This document shows positions 21,469 to 33,176 of a stretch of DNA of 64,000 bases, one piece after another; the stretch's first letter is position 1, and each line of letters begins with the position of its first letter. The translations under genes were made by a program, and so were the position numbers. This DNA is from Owenia fusiformis (lineage: Eukaryota > Annelida > Polychaeta > Sabellida > Oweniidae). Where the stretch lies: the NCBI GenBank assembly GCA_903813345.2, contig CAIIXF020000005.1, forward strand, positions 6,167,375 to 6,231,374, given 5' to 3'. The notes beneath the pieces are model-generated. The model was not told the DNA's origin, searched no databases, and saw only the letters and a program-made list of their open reading frames with translations.

Positions 21469-24400
21469 CTGAAAAGAACAATAACAAATATTAGATAACA
21501 ACCCAAAATGGTACTATTATGGAAAAGCCTCTAGTAAGAATGTCAACCATATATCATTAAAGCTGCTCTTTCAAAATAATTTAATGAAAGCTGGAAGTTA
21601 CAATAAAACAGGACTGTCAATACCACAAAAGCTAACCACAAGGACTGCAATATCCTAATAACTAAACAAACTCAAAATTCAGGAAATATGGCTTTAACTT
21701 TTTAGGGTTTCTGAAGTCCTGCATGAAACCTCTATTTTGCCTCTTCTCCCAATGTTGATTTGATACAAGACTATTGCTCTTCAATAGATAATGTAAATAA
21801 GAATAATACAAGTAATACTCACTTCAGCAGGAGTTAGGTTTTCTGTTGACTTGGGTCTGGGGTAAGCATTATGTAGGGTAGGGAGATAGTCCTCCTGTAT
21901 CTGTTTGTAGTGGGCTTTGGCATCCAAGCTGGCCAGGACATAACCATATATACCAGCATCATCCTCCACAACAAAACAGTACTCTGGAGTGGTTTGAAGG
22001 AAGCCACCTACAAGCCTGAAAAAAGAAAAAAATTTAAAACCTACTAGCCTGAAAAAAGAAATTATTTTAAGTAAATAATTGTTTCACTCTAAAATTGACA
22101 AAATCAAATTTTCTTAAATGGCAAACATCATTTATGAAGGTATATGAACACCAAACATACTCCATCTGTTAGTGCAACCTTTTTTGATAAGTGTGCAGCC
22201 ACCACCCACCAAGGCCCAAGTTGTCCGAATCATTTAGTACTCCCTATAAGTTTTTGTGTACTGTGTGTTTATATGGTTTGATGGTGTGTATTACAGGATT
22301 CAGTGATCTCTCTAACATTAAGGCAAGTGGGTATGTTCACAAATGGGATTTTGAAAGTAGTTATGCCCTCACTTAAATTGAGAAAAAAACATGAAAAGTG
22401 ACAAATTTTGATCAAAATTGTGAATTGTGCACCGACTTGAAGAAAGATCATGTAATGGGGAGAACATGGGAATCCCTCACAGAAATCTCAAATCGAAAAA
22501 TTAGATGTTCCCACTGGCTTGATATGCTTACTTACACATGTTGCCATGTTCCCTGCATAAAATTCAAATAAATCAAAATACATTATTTCTTTTTAAACAT
22601 TTTTTTGAATAACAAAATTAAAACCCTCAATGTGAATCATAAACCAACTCTAAAACTTCACTCAATAGGATATTACTGAAAAGGCCTGATATTCCTGAAA
22701 AAGTTTATTGACTAAAACAAGTACATACTGATGGGGCACAAGGTCAGGATATTCCTGTGTGGTATCAGTCACATCCATCTGCTCGTCATAGATCTTCCTG
22801 CACAGATCAAACACTGCATTCTTATCAGATGGCAGATAGGGACGCACTATCGTCATAGAATTGCATGCACTTGAGGCTGGGTCCAACACAATAGGATTGA
22901 AAAGGTCTGAGGCGCCATCAAGAGGGAGCATTCGCTAAAAAAATAAATGATTTGATTTGAACTGGAGATTTATTCAATTTATTGTTGCACAAATTAGAGT
23001 GGGGTTCCTAAATCTAAACCAAATATTAAATACTTTAAATTAAAATGCAAGCACTGTATTTAGAATTAATCCATCTGTCTGTATCCAGAATCAGTACCTG
23101 CATTTAGCTATTACAGGATTCCTAGCAGATTTTGGAAAAAAATCCTCACAGTAACAGTAACAGAAGTTTTAAAAACTCCAGAATGTAACAGCCTCAATGA
23201 AATTAAAAAGCCCCTGAACTTTTCCATGACATATTTTGCTCTCATAAAATTTAATGACACTTTTGGCAAGATTATAATTTCTCAGACAACTGAAAATAAA
23301 AATAAAATTTCCACGACATCAAGGTGTATACTAAGAACCCTGGATAACTGTAGCTGCAGGCATCAAATTCACTGTACATTCAACTCGATAAGAAATGAAC
23401 TGAAAGTTTAGACAGATGCATTAAGACATACCAGGGGGTCATTAACAGAAACTTCAACAGACTTAAGAATTTTCAAATTGATGTCAGTTTCTGTTAATAC
23501 CCCCAGAACAATATGAGAAATATATACAGGGTGGAAGAATGGTAAAATACATACAACAAAACATAATATATAAAAATCCACATATAGATGGAGTTTATTC
23601 AATTTTTTAATTCAAATACTGAATAAACCCAGCTATTTGCGACTTATCTATTCCATAATTTCACAAACCTGTAGTTCAGCTTGTAAACCTCCTCTAAACA
23701 CCCATGGCTCCTGTTCTCCATTCATAAAGGCTTCCCTATAGTTCTTATTACTCCCTAGAATATGATATGAACAAAATGTTATAGCACGTGCAAAATCAAG
23801 TGTGGCTAACTTCTACATAAAGTTGTCAAATTATGGCAGAATCATATAGTAATGAGAATTAAAGCAAAGGAAATTCAGTTTCTATTTTTTAAAGAACATT
23901 TTGAAGAAAATGAAGTTGATTGAAGCGTAGAGATATATTTCTTGAGAGTGAGGTTATGAAGACTCTGCCATTATTCAGGGTTCTAAGGGATTATACGCTG
24001 CGCAAAAGCCACATCCATGATACTGAGCTATCTAAAGTGTAGGTGTAATAAACCAAAATTCGAGATGAACATATATCAAGAACAAGTTGTGTATAGTCAA
24101 ATAGAGGAGCAAAATGTCCATTTTGAAATTCATTCCTTTCTGTTGTGAATTAACAGAAAGGAATTTACGAAGTTGTTTTCTTTTTAACGAGAAGCTGGTT
24201 TATTACAGGTTACCATAGTTAGCTCATAGGGACAGAAAATTGATTATTGGAATGGGGTCCATGGGGTACATTTAATTCTGCTAGTTAGCACTCAGTAATT
24301 CATAGATATGAGGCCTTCAATTCTGCCAGTATCTTTTTGTGAATCTCATTTAACAGTTTCTCTTCCCCTCCACTTCCCTAACTACACATCGTTCAGTGCT

Positions 24401-27400
24401 ACAATCCTTACAACATATCTGTTGTAACCCCCTGGTTAAGGCCTATCTTTGGAGTAGTGAGTCGACTAACTAGCAGGTCACAATAAAAGAAAGCCACAAT
24501 AGGCATTATTGTCAATTGGACCTGTTACAAAAAATAACATGATTAGTTGCTGTACAAGTCAATATCTTTGCAGCCTGGTAGAGCTATTACATCAGTAACG
24601 CTCCCTCCCAATAGGGTTCGTACATATTTCACCCGAGGCACATTTCCTCAGTTGCTCTCACACTATATGCGTAGTGGAGTATATAAAACGCTAGCGCATG
24701 TGACTTTTCAACCTCAAAGGCGTGCCACCTACCGTATTGTACCAATATGTTTGTGATACGTATGTTTAAAAAAGAACTACAAAATCTAGGTGCATACATG
24801 TAAACTGGTGGTTCCCTGCATTGTTGATCACGCTGATATATGGAACATGGCCAATTGCTGTGAAAATAGAAAATAAAAAATGGATTAGTAAATGTAGTAT
24901 TATAGTTTTACATAAGGTTGCTTTACATAGGCTTGATATTACATTAAGAAATAAATATCTGCTGAAACAAGCAATTTTAACTGTAAATTAAAATCGTTAG
25001 TTTACTTTCTACACTCACTAGAAGTGAAAAGATATTCTTGTTTTATTCTGTTGTTAATTTAATGCTGAAAATTAAGGATTAGTTTAATGGAGATATCCAT
25101 TCTTTTTTTCTAAAAGCAATATTGGCAAATGGGTCAGCAAGGAGAAAACAAAGGTGTCGTCAAAGTAACAATATCCATATAGATATAATCTGACTCCAGA
25201 CAATGTCACTGCTCAAACCATTTCTAACATCAAGTATCAAGGTCGACTGATATAATTGTATTGTAACTTTCAATGCCATTCTGTAGTGAAAAAACATGGA
25301 AAGCACATGAAATTTTGAAATTCCAAAGATTATGTAATTGAATATGAATATTTTCAATATATTTTTTGAATAAACAGAAACATAAACCACTTTTTTAGAA
25401 TTTCGATGCGAGAGACAGGAAAGTAATGTCTCTTGACACAGTACTTGTTTTTAGACACATTACTTTTCTTTCCCTACACACAATGACACAGTAGGAGGAT
25501 TTTGTTCCCAAGGTTTGAGGCAGAGCATATTTGAAGCCAGATATATATGTCCAGCCATTGTACAGCCTTAAACAGAGCACATTTATAACAAGAACATAGG
25601 GAAAGCTTCATTACTGATTATGAGCCCATTTATGAGTATACTACAGAACTCAAAACACCTGATTTGTGTGACATTTGAGGTACTTCTGCTCTTTTAGTGA
25701 TCAAGTTACATAGATGCATGTTGACTTCTTGTCCATTGCTTTATGAAGAAATACAATTTCAGATATCTGGTACATACAACAATTAAACTCAATGGTCAAG
25801 TACTGTTATATCTATGTACCAGATACCTTTATCATTCACATTTACAAAGATTTTGCCACTACACTAGAGCTGTATGTAGAATGTATGTGAGCGTGTGTGT
25901 GTCATAGTATTCTGCTAGCCTGCTGCCATCTATCTGTAGTTTCTTGGATAACTGCCTCTGTATGTTGGGCACAACTCAAAGTGTTTCCATGGCAAAATCT
26001 TTCATTCCTTTTTGAGATACCATTTTATAGCACTTGAAACGAGCATACAATTTCAGTGTTTAAGAAATTTTACAAGTCACATATGTGACTAGGTCCAAGA
26101 AAATCTGGTATATGTACACATCAAAATTGTTGTGCATTTCAAGGCAATGGTAGCGCCACAGGATATGCTATTACATTAAAAAATAAAATGTAACAAACAA
26201 AAGAAACAGAAGTACCGTCAGTAATGTAGCTTTCCAATCAATCTAAAGACAACCTTATTTTTCTCTATGGTGAGCCAATTGCTTTTTATAAACCCATTGA
26301 TCTTAATTGTATACAAACTCCCCAGAAACCTCCCGTGATTGGATATCTCCCAATCATACAGAAGCCTAGTAGCCTGGATATGATATATCCCATATTCCCC
26401 TCATATATCCAGACTACTGGCCTAGAATGATGGCAAAATACCGACAGCTCTTATAGGAAGACCCATTTGTGAATTGTAATTTGTTTAAGGTAAAAACAGA
26501 CATGTTCGAGGGGAGAGAATTTTTCAGTGTGATTTAAACATTTCTGAATACAACATATGTTAAAAGGAGTCATATGAATCAAACTCAGACTCACAATATT
26601 AACATTGTATTCAAAGTGCTTAAAAGTTCCACGGAAAAATACGAGAGCTGTTGGTATTTATGAAATTAATGACCAGATGCGGCCAAGTTACGTACCTAAC
26701 CAGTTGACAAATGAGGACATAAGAGAAAGTGTGCCTCTGATATCCCATATGTAGGGGTAGATATCATACAGTAGAGACCTGTTAGGAATCTTTGTCATTT
26801 TCCTTGCTAGATTTCCGACTCGCTTTACGATTCCTTCAAAATCTTTTGCCTTTTGCTGCCATTCATCTACCTGTAGTTTTACTTCTTGCTGCTGTAATAA
26901 CATAAACATACATTTTAAATCAACAACTCTTGAGAATCATGGGTCTTATGTATGAAGAATCTTTCCAGTAATTTTCCATTTAACAAAATATCATCTTCAG
27001 AAAAATGGTCTCTTGGAGATGGCTGTGGGATTGGTGACCTTATTGTTAACTATGAAATGCATTATTAATAATATAACATCAAATTCAGTAATTACCCTTT
27101 CACTGTCGTTGTGAGTGATACCGGCTACATAATGTGCGTGTGATTTCAACCAATGAAACTTGTTCATTAACTGACACGCCTGTTTACCATGCTCAAATGG
27201 TAAATAGAAAAGATCAGCCAGCAGAATCACATCAGATGTACTAAGTACATCATCTTCTGGTATTGCCTTCCTCATATCATATATATCACTGCTACTGTCA
27301 GTGTCCAGTTGCATTTTCTCTGTGGAAGTTGAATTATCTGGTGGGTTTAATGTTTTCATATTATCCATGTCCACTTTGCTGTCACAGTCTGTCTGTGTGG

Positions 27401-30400
27401 GAGATGATCCGGGGGAGGGGACACAATCCATGGGTTCTACTTCTATACTGCTGGTACTACTAGACTCGGGAATGGGGATAGATGGGGTATCAAGAAGACT
27501 GTTGACAGGGTTCATTGTGGGCTGCATGTAAGATTCATTGCCACTTTCGGGTATAGGGAGATCTGGCAGGCCAGTACCCCCACTCAGACTAGACCCTGCT
27601 GTGCTGGTGATTGTCGTTCCACTAACAGACATACAAGTGTTCACAACAGGTAATATTGGAGTAGATGGCAGCCCACCAGGAGTAAATGGTGTTTTTTGTT
27701 GTCCATTAGCATTTCGTGTAGAGTATATTTCTTCCATCCAATCCCCAATTGCTGCAATAAGAGCCTGTCTTGGTTTATATGAGCCATTAAGCTGCTCATT
27801 TGTATCATCTTCAGATACATTGTCATCTAAGTCACTATTATCCTCACCATCTGTCTCAAGTTTGATATCAGAACACACTGGGCTTTCACCTGGAACAGTA
27901 AATGTGTACAGACTTCTTTTACAATATACAAGGTTTGTTTATATCAAGATCACACAAGGAGAATGTACATGAATAGGTGACACTTTGAACAAGTGTATAT
28001 TCACAATAAGAAGAAACAAGGCATTAACATGCAAAATGTCACTATCTGCCATTTGTTACAGATGCCAAACTCTGAACGCCGTCACAACAAACTTGGAGAC
28101 TATAACAATATGTTGCATGGGGTGGTGACATAAAACAACTACTGTGACAATATAACACTTTGATTTTTGATGAAAAGTGTGTTAAAATGTATAACAATTG
28201 GGTGTGTCAAACCAATTGAAGATAGAGACTACACATTCAAAAACACATTATTGTATTAACATTAATATTCAAATGGACATTTTAACAAAATAGGACCATA
28301 CATGCACCATTACTGAATATGAGTGATATAATAATTTAACCTGTATTACATCCACCTGTCAAGCAATACTTACTTAATATTACATCTTTTTTAATACTGC
28401 TTGCATTACACTTGCACCACTGTCCTAGGGTATGGAATGCTATAAAGTTGGCTTCGTATTCACAGTTAGGATTTGTCAGAACACCTCTTAGGTATGGTAT
28501 TAGTTCTGAGGATCTACCGTTATATGGACCTAAGAATAGTCTTTTTTGATCATAATCATTTGCGTGTATATTGTCCCATATGATTGGGGGCCTCTGTAGC
28601 ACCTTGGTTATTTCTTCTATTGCTTGGATTGTTATACGTTTAGATATTACCTTGGGACCTGCAAGAAAATATTGTATGATGAAATATAAAGGGATTTCAG
28701 CTATTTAGTCAAGACAAAACTCTATGATAAAAAAGAACAAAATAGAATTTTGACAAATCTTTACACTGGTCAAACTTACAGGAAAATTGCCTTGTGACTC
28801 CTATTCACAAAAGCAATTGCATTCACATGTCTATAAAACCAAAGGAATAAAACATAAACAGTGAAAACTGCTGGGAACTGTGGGAGGCCATTCCATTATT
28901 ATAAATCTGTGCACTGTATATTAGATACATTATTTGTATAATTATAACAAGAAAGAGTGTCTTGTGTTTTTGTATGTCAACATGTTTTTTCAAATAAATA
29001 CAACCTTAAGTCCAAATAGAAATTGACTGACCTGATAAACAATAACATAAACAGGTGTTTTCATACTAATATCATGCGCAAGTATGAGGCGATTATTTCC
29101 ACCCCATGGTCAATACCAAGTGCAGGTGAACCCCTTGAGGCCTTGACCTTAATCATCATATTGTATTTGTTTTACAATATTGAACCCTACTCTTCTATAA
29201 TGCCTTCAGGGACTGAAGAGATTAACTTCACAATCTTTATAATGAAATAAATATATCTTATTAAAAACAAAACATGAGACACAGGGACCACCTTAATGGG
29301 CATTAGCTTACCTGTCCAGAGTATATCCACTCCAGGTAACAGCTTAGCACCTATTGTATTGAGATATTCTGAACTGGAAACTGTTGGCACTGCTCTTGAG
29401 GCACAATATTCTGAAATACAAATGTGTACCCAATTGTTTTTATCATATTTTTTAACATGTGTAGTTCAAACAGAAATTATTCCATGTCAAATAAATTCAA
29501 TGTTTTTATCTATTTATTTACTTTACTTGTCTAATTCCATAAATGTTAAATAACATATACCTTCTCTGGAACATAGAATGGATAGGCAAACAAACTTGGA
29601 ATGATGCAGTTTTACTGTACATTTCCACAGAATCAATAAAATAATTATTATAAAAAAATATAAGTGCACTAACCTGTGGGACAAAACAAAAATGTTGGTT
29701 GTTCCAAGTGCTGAAATGTCTCATTGGTCACAGAGACTTGAGCATGAGCAAATGACTGAAACATCTCTTTGTCTGAGCTGGACATCTCAGAATCAATATC
29801 GTCAAACAGCAGTGAAAACGCCTTACAGCCAAATCTCTGCACCTAAAACGAGAATAATGAAAATTGTCAAGCTACATTCCTTAATGATGAAAGCAAAATT
29901 TTTAAAATTCTGAACAAGTTGACAATTATGGAACTGGAAATTCTATGCAAATTCTTGAAATTATATTACCAATCATGGCACCAAAATTAATATTGTTACA
30001 AAACTAGCAACTAACCTGTTCCAGTTTACGTTTAAGAAACTGAACATCTTTGGTACTAGAGAATGTGATGTCCAAGCCAGGTGACAGAGCATAGAGGAAT
30101 GTGACACCCTCAGCCTCCGCAGCACTGATCAGGTTGGTTAGATGCTCTGAAAATATGTAAAGATGTAACTTACTGTACAATATGCTAAAATGTAACATAC
30201 TCTAAAAACTATGTAATGATGTAACAATCTCGAAAATAATATATGAATCAGTAATATAAGCAGAGTTTGTATATAATGAAATGACTATAAACTCAAGGAA
30301 TATTATATTTCAAAACATGGAATCTATACAGTATACACCCCCCTCCCTCAGTGTCCTTTTCATGTCTTCGTAAATATTTATATGTCACCCTATGCAGACA

Positions 30401-33176
30401 GAGCCTGTGGGAAATATTGGGTGGGGAGCAAATGAGCGGAGGGTGCGGAGCTAACGGTCATTTTTGAATTTAAATTTGGGATATTTCTGGAACTAAGCCG
30501 TTTTGGGACTTCAAATATACCAAGATATGTGTATTTGACACCAAATATCAATACAATTGTGAAAATAGTAGCGCAATTCATTCTATAGCGACGCAGTGTG
30601 CCTTAAACCTTTCCCAGACCTATATATTTTGAAATAATCCTTTTAATACTGAGTCCCCAGCATTCATAAAAAATGGTGTTCAAGGTACACTATCTATACA
30701 AATTATTTTTGCATCTTGCATCTCCGCACCCAATATTTAGAGGGGGCTCATATCTGAAGAACATTTCCGAATTTTTATAAAATCACACAGATACTGCCTG
30801 GCTTCCAAGATGCAAAAATAATTTGCATGGGTAGTGTATCTTGAACACCATTTTTTATGAATGCTGGGGACGCAGTATTAAAAGGATAGTCTCAAAATAT
30901 ATAGGTCTGGGAAATGTTTAAGGCATACTGCGTCGCTATAAAATGAATTGCACTACTATTTTCACAATTTTATTGATATTTGGTGTCAAATACACATATC
31001 TTGGTATATTTGAAGTCCCAAAACGGCTTAGTTTCAGAAATACCCCAATTCTAAATTCAAAAATGACCGTTAGCTCCGCACCCTCCGCTCATTTGCGCCG
31101 CACCCAATATTTCCCACAAGCTCTGTCTGCATAGGGTGTATGTATGAAAACTAGATTTAAATAAATAAATTGTAACATATCGTTTTGATCAATTTCAAAC
31201 AAATATAATGTCTCCTCTTTTAATCCAATAAAAGGATGCCCTTTTTACTATCATTAATCATTTCTAGAAGTTTCACAAACTTACCTGCTTCTTCTACTGA
31301 GTAGAGGTCTCGCCAGTAAGCTCTGTGTTTGTAATCGTCTTTTGGTGCATAGAGATATGTGTTCATACCCATTTTCCTCATCCTGAAACATGAATTTGAT
31401 GTTGTAAAAATATGTTGTGACCACATTGACCATAGTGGTCATTATCTACCCTGGTCCAGGAGATAGTGGCCGGTCTTTTTCATACAACATCCTAATGTAT
31501 GGAAAAAACTGATTAGTATCCATCATAATAGGTTAAGTAACACACAGTTCATTATATGAAAATCTAAGTTTGAATTACTCTCACCTTTTGAAAAGATCCT
31601 TTCTCTGTTCTGTTGTCCATGGCCTGCCATAGAACCCTGGAAAAGTGGAAAATAATGTTTTACATAAGAGAAATGTTACTACCCAAAAATAAATGCTTCA
31701 AAATGGTTTATTTAGTGGCAGATTGAGATACAAAGTGAAATACAAGAAAAATATGCAATTGCAATCTTATAGACAGGTATTTATTATTTATATTGTCTAA
31801 TAGTCTAAAGGAGAAATAAGATTAATAGTCTAGTTTTACATTTTGTTTCAGAGCAATGTGACCAATGTTTTTCAACCAATCAGCGATATGGTTAAAAATA
31901 AATTAATAGACTCAATAGATAACAGACTGAGAATGCTAAAATAGAAGTTTTTACATTAAGATAGGCCATTGTACGATATTAGGTTAACCTATTCCTTTCT
32001 TAGCGCTATTCTTATTACTTAAGTCTATTTCAGTGCTTCATTTTCATCGATCGTTACAATCTGTAAGATGTGGAAAAATATCTTCATATTATACACAAGT
32101 GACATTTGTATATATTGGGATTGCTTCCTTGCGGTTCAACTCATCAAATGTGTTGCCTCTTATGTTTTGATGCTTGTTTTCGAAAAAATTAACATGACTG
32201 AAACTCCTTAGATTACGAAGCCACAGGTTTATTGCACATAGAACTAATTCATCTGAAATGTACAATTGTTATTTGTGTTCATTATGAGTATATTTTTCTA
32301 TATAATATTCCATAGTGATCTTTAGATTCTTTATCTCTTAAGTTTTATTGACGAATATAAAACATTGAAATGGACTATTCATTATGTACATGTTACATCA
32401 TCATCAAGTTTAGGAAAGTTGGAGGTTTTCTACTTTCTAGCCTCTAATGTTCTCCCATCTGTTCTATTTATTTGTAGGGGTTGAATTCCCCTAACATCTT
32501 ATTCTATTTTTAAGGGGTTGGATTTCCTCATCCTTAACTTGTAATCTGATATTTATGTAAAAGGAATTGGTCTCATCGCACGGTTACTAAGTTATGTTGT
32601 GTTTGACAATCTCAATCTCCAAATGGCAAACCTTATACTTTAAGTGACCCATTTTGATTCGCATGTGTGGTCATCCTAATTATCGCACCAGGGTTGGTTG
32701 AATATTTTAGCTGTGGACTACACCCGGGGGAAGACAATAGTGTGATAATTAGGACCATGCGACAATTAGGACCATTTCCCCTTTATCTTTTCCGATCTGA
32801 TTCTGAACAATTCAACATTCCTCGTTGAAGAGATTGCAAATATTAAGTGTGAAGCCCCTTCTTTAAATGGGCTATACTCACCTTTTGCAGATCATTGACC
32901 TAGATGTATGAGAAAATGCCAGAGAAAGGGGAAACAACAACAAACTATTTTATTTGACTTTGTTTCTTGAGTTTGACCTTCACCTTTTCAGATTTGTGGT
33001 GTATTATAAAGATGCATACACCTATGAGCAGTAAATATGGTGATCCATGCACATAGGAAAAGGTTATCCAAACTTATCTAGAATACGTATGTAAGATTAT
33101 ACATATAATTACCTTCAACAACACCACAGAAGAAACTGCTGGTATTCATTCGGTTGTTGTGAAAATTGTCGTCCAT
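21172..33176 (-). CDS. OGA: Protein O-GlcNAcase, 13 coding exons, 889 aa
   Basis: It hydrolyses O-linked GlcNAc from Ser/Thr of nuclear and cytoplasmic proteins. Spliced from 13 exons with consistent phases, it gives 889 residues against 916 in human. The N-terminal GH84 catalytic domain starts at residue 15 ([14 protein letters not shown]). It has the substrate-binding [12 protein letters not shown] (Lys53), the catalytic pair in LLFDDID (Asp129 and Asp130, human Asp174/175) and [12 protein letters not shown] (Asn234, Asp239, Tyr240). Exon 8 holds a long acidic, Ser/Pro-rich disordered insert (about 305-525, with PIPES twice), then the stalk region ([14 protein letters not shown]) continues into exon 9. 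The C-terminal acetyltransferase-like domain spans about 670-889. The sequence before GH84 is only 14 residues, much shorter than in vertebrates; no in-frame ATG lies between this start and an upstream in-frame stop. No signal peptide. Confidence 0.96.
21469..21822. other. OGA intron 12
   Basis: 354 bp of AT-rich intron; nothing recognised. Confidence 0.6.
21823..22015 (-). CDS. OGA: OGA exon 12
   Basis: 193 nt, residues 727-791: [20 protein letters not shown] and [12 protein letters not shown], the core of the acetyltransferase-like fold. Donor GTGAGT. Confidence 0.95.
22016..22728. other. OGA intron 11
   Basis: 713 bp; no repeat or RNA gene recognised. Confidence 0.6.
22729..22934 (-). 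CDS. OGA: OGA exon 11
   Basis: 206 nt, residues 659-726: [14 protein letters not shown] and [18 protein letters not shown], start of the acetyltransferase-like domain. Phase 0 in, 2 out. Confidence 0.95.
22935..23668. other. OGA intron 10 with a small hairpin element
   Basis: Contains an inverted repeat of about 19 bp at 23434-23504 (GGGGGTCATTAACAGAAACT paired with AGTTTCTGTTAATACCCCC) with a loop of about 33 nt. It resembles a very small MITE. Confidence 0.55.
23669..23754 (-). CDS. OGA: OGA exon 10
   Basis: 86 nt, residues 630-658, with [18 protein letters not shown]. Acceptor ATTCTAG, donor GTTTGT (weaker than the others). Confidence 0.93.
23755..26695. other. OGA intron 9 (2.9 kb)
   Basis: Holds a 13-bp stem hairpin at 24132-24164 (ATTCCTTTCTGTT and its complement), an imperfect palindrome at 26364-26425, and a possible tRNA-derived repeat near 24555-24625. 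A short open stretch at 24785-24852 with AG/GT ends is not needed: exons 9 and 10 join in phase without it. Confidence 0.55.
24550..24640 (+). repeat. Possible tRNA-derived SINE head
   Basis: CCTGGTAGAGC (A-box-like) is followed about 30 nt later by GGGTTCGTAC (B-box-like), near the spacing in a tRNA. No acceptor stem or 3' tail is visible, so this is weak. Confidence 0.2.
26696..26891 (-). CDS. OGA: OGA exon 9, NAGNAG acceptor
   Basis: 196 nt, residues 565-629, with [14 protein letters not shown]. The acceptor reads TTACAGCAGCAAG: either AG keeps frame, so one Gln may be included or skipped. Confidence 0.93.
26892..27095. other. OGA intron 8
   Basis: 204 bp; ends in the tandem CAGCAG acceptor described for exon 9. 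Confidence 0.6.
27096..27889 (-). CDS. OGA: OGA exon 8 (disordered insert and stalk)
   Basis: 794 nt, residues 300-564. Acidic start ([16 protein letters not shown]), then a Ser/Thr/Pro-rich low-complexity region, then the stalk motif [14 protein letters not shown]. The largest exon; its insert is poorly conserved, as in other OGA proteins. Confidence 0.93.
27890..28373. other. OGA intron 7 with dispersed repeat R3, copy 2
   Basis: The repeat spans about 28017-28135 (AAGGCATTAACATGCAAAA to GGGGTGGTGACATAA), in the same orientation as the copy at 20544. Confidence 0.6.
28374..28658 (-). CDS. OGA: OGA exon 7
   Basis: 285 nt, residues 205-299, with [20 protein letters not shown] and [13 protein letters not shown]. 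Closes the GH84 domain. Phase 1 in and out; donor GTAAGT. Confidence 0.96.
28659..29311. other. OGA intron 6
   Basis: 653 bp; nothing recognised. Confidence 0.5.
29312..29410 (-). CDS. OGA: OGA exon 6
   Basis: 99 nt, residues 172-204: [13 protein letters not shown] through [14 protein letters not shown]. Phase 1 in and out. Confidence 0.95.
29674..29842 (-). CDS. OGA: OGA exon 5 (catalytic Asp pair)
   Basis: 169 nt, residues 116-171, with [12 protein letters not shown] (Asp129 and Asp130) and [11 protein letters not shown]. Phase 0 in, 1 out. Confidence 0.96.
30016..30146 (-). CDS. OGA: OGA exon 4
   Basis: 131 nt, residues 72-115, including [15 protein letters not shown]. Phase 1 in, 0 out. 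Confidence 0.96.
30381..31143. mobile_element. 753-bp foldback MITE in OGA intron 3
   Basis: The element 30386-31138 is an almost complete palindrome. The left half begins CACCCTATGCAGACAGAGC and the right half ends with its complement; the loop lies near 30740-30790. TATGT is repeated on each side (30381-30385 and 31139-31143), a 5-bp target duplication. It has no coding capacity, and its two halves yield near-identical short false ORFs on opposite strands. Hairpin RNA from the intron is possible. Confidence 0.8.
31285..31382 (-). CDS. OGA: OGA exon 3
   Basis: Ninety-eight nt with [15 protein letters not shown], the substrate-site Lys53 motif, ending YSVEEA. Acceptor GTTTCAG, donor GTAAGT. 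Confidence 0.96.
31585..31636 (-). CDS. OGA: OGA exon 2
   Basis: Fifty-two nt encoding [17 protein letters not shown], the first GH84 strand with conserved GFYGRPW. Phase 1 in, phase 2 out; acceptor TTTTCCAG, donor GTGAGA. Confidence 0.95.
31637..33112. other. OGA intron 1
   Basis: 1.5 kb. Contains a short inverted-repeat element at 32661-32763 (GGTCATCCTAATTATCGCAC paired with GTGTGATAATTAGGACC). No exon is needed between exons 1 and 2. Confidence 0.6.
33113..33176 (-). CDS. OGA: OGA exon 1
   Basis: ATG at 33174-33176; residues 1-21 plus one base. Ends CTTCTGTGGTGTTGTTGAAG before GTAATT; begins the GH84 domain. Confidence 0.9.

Noticed and set aside
24785-24852. Minus-strand open segment with AG/GT-like ends inside OGA intron 9
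   Set aside because: Exons 9 and 10 already join in phase and match the family at that point; the segment adds residues with no family counterpart.
30390-31134. Two nearly identical 63-codon ORFs on opposite strands
   Set aside because: They are the two halves of the intronic hairpin element, not a duplicated gene.
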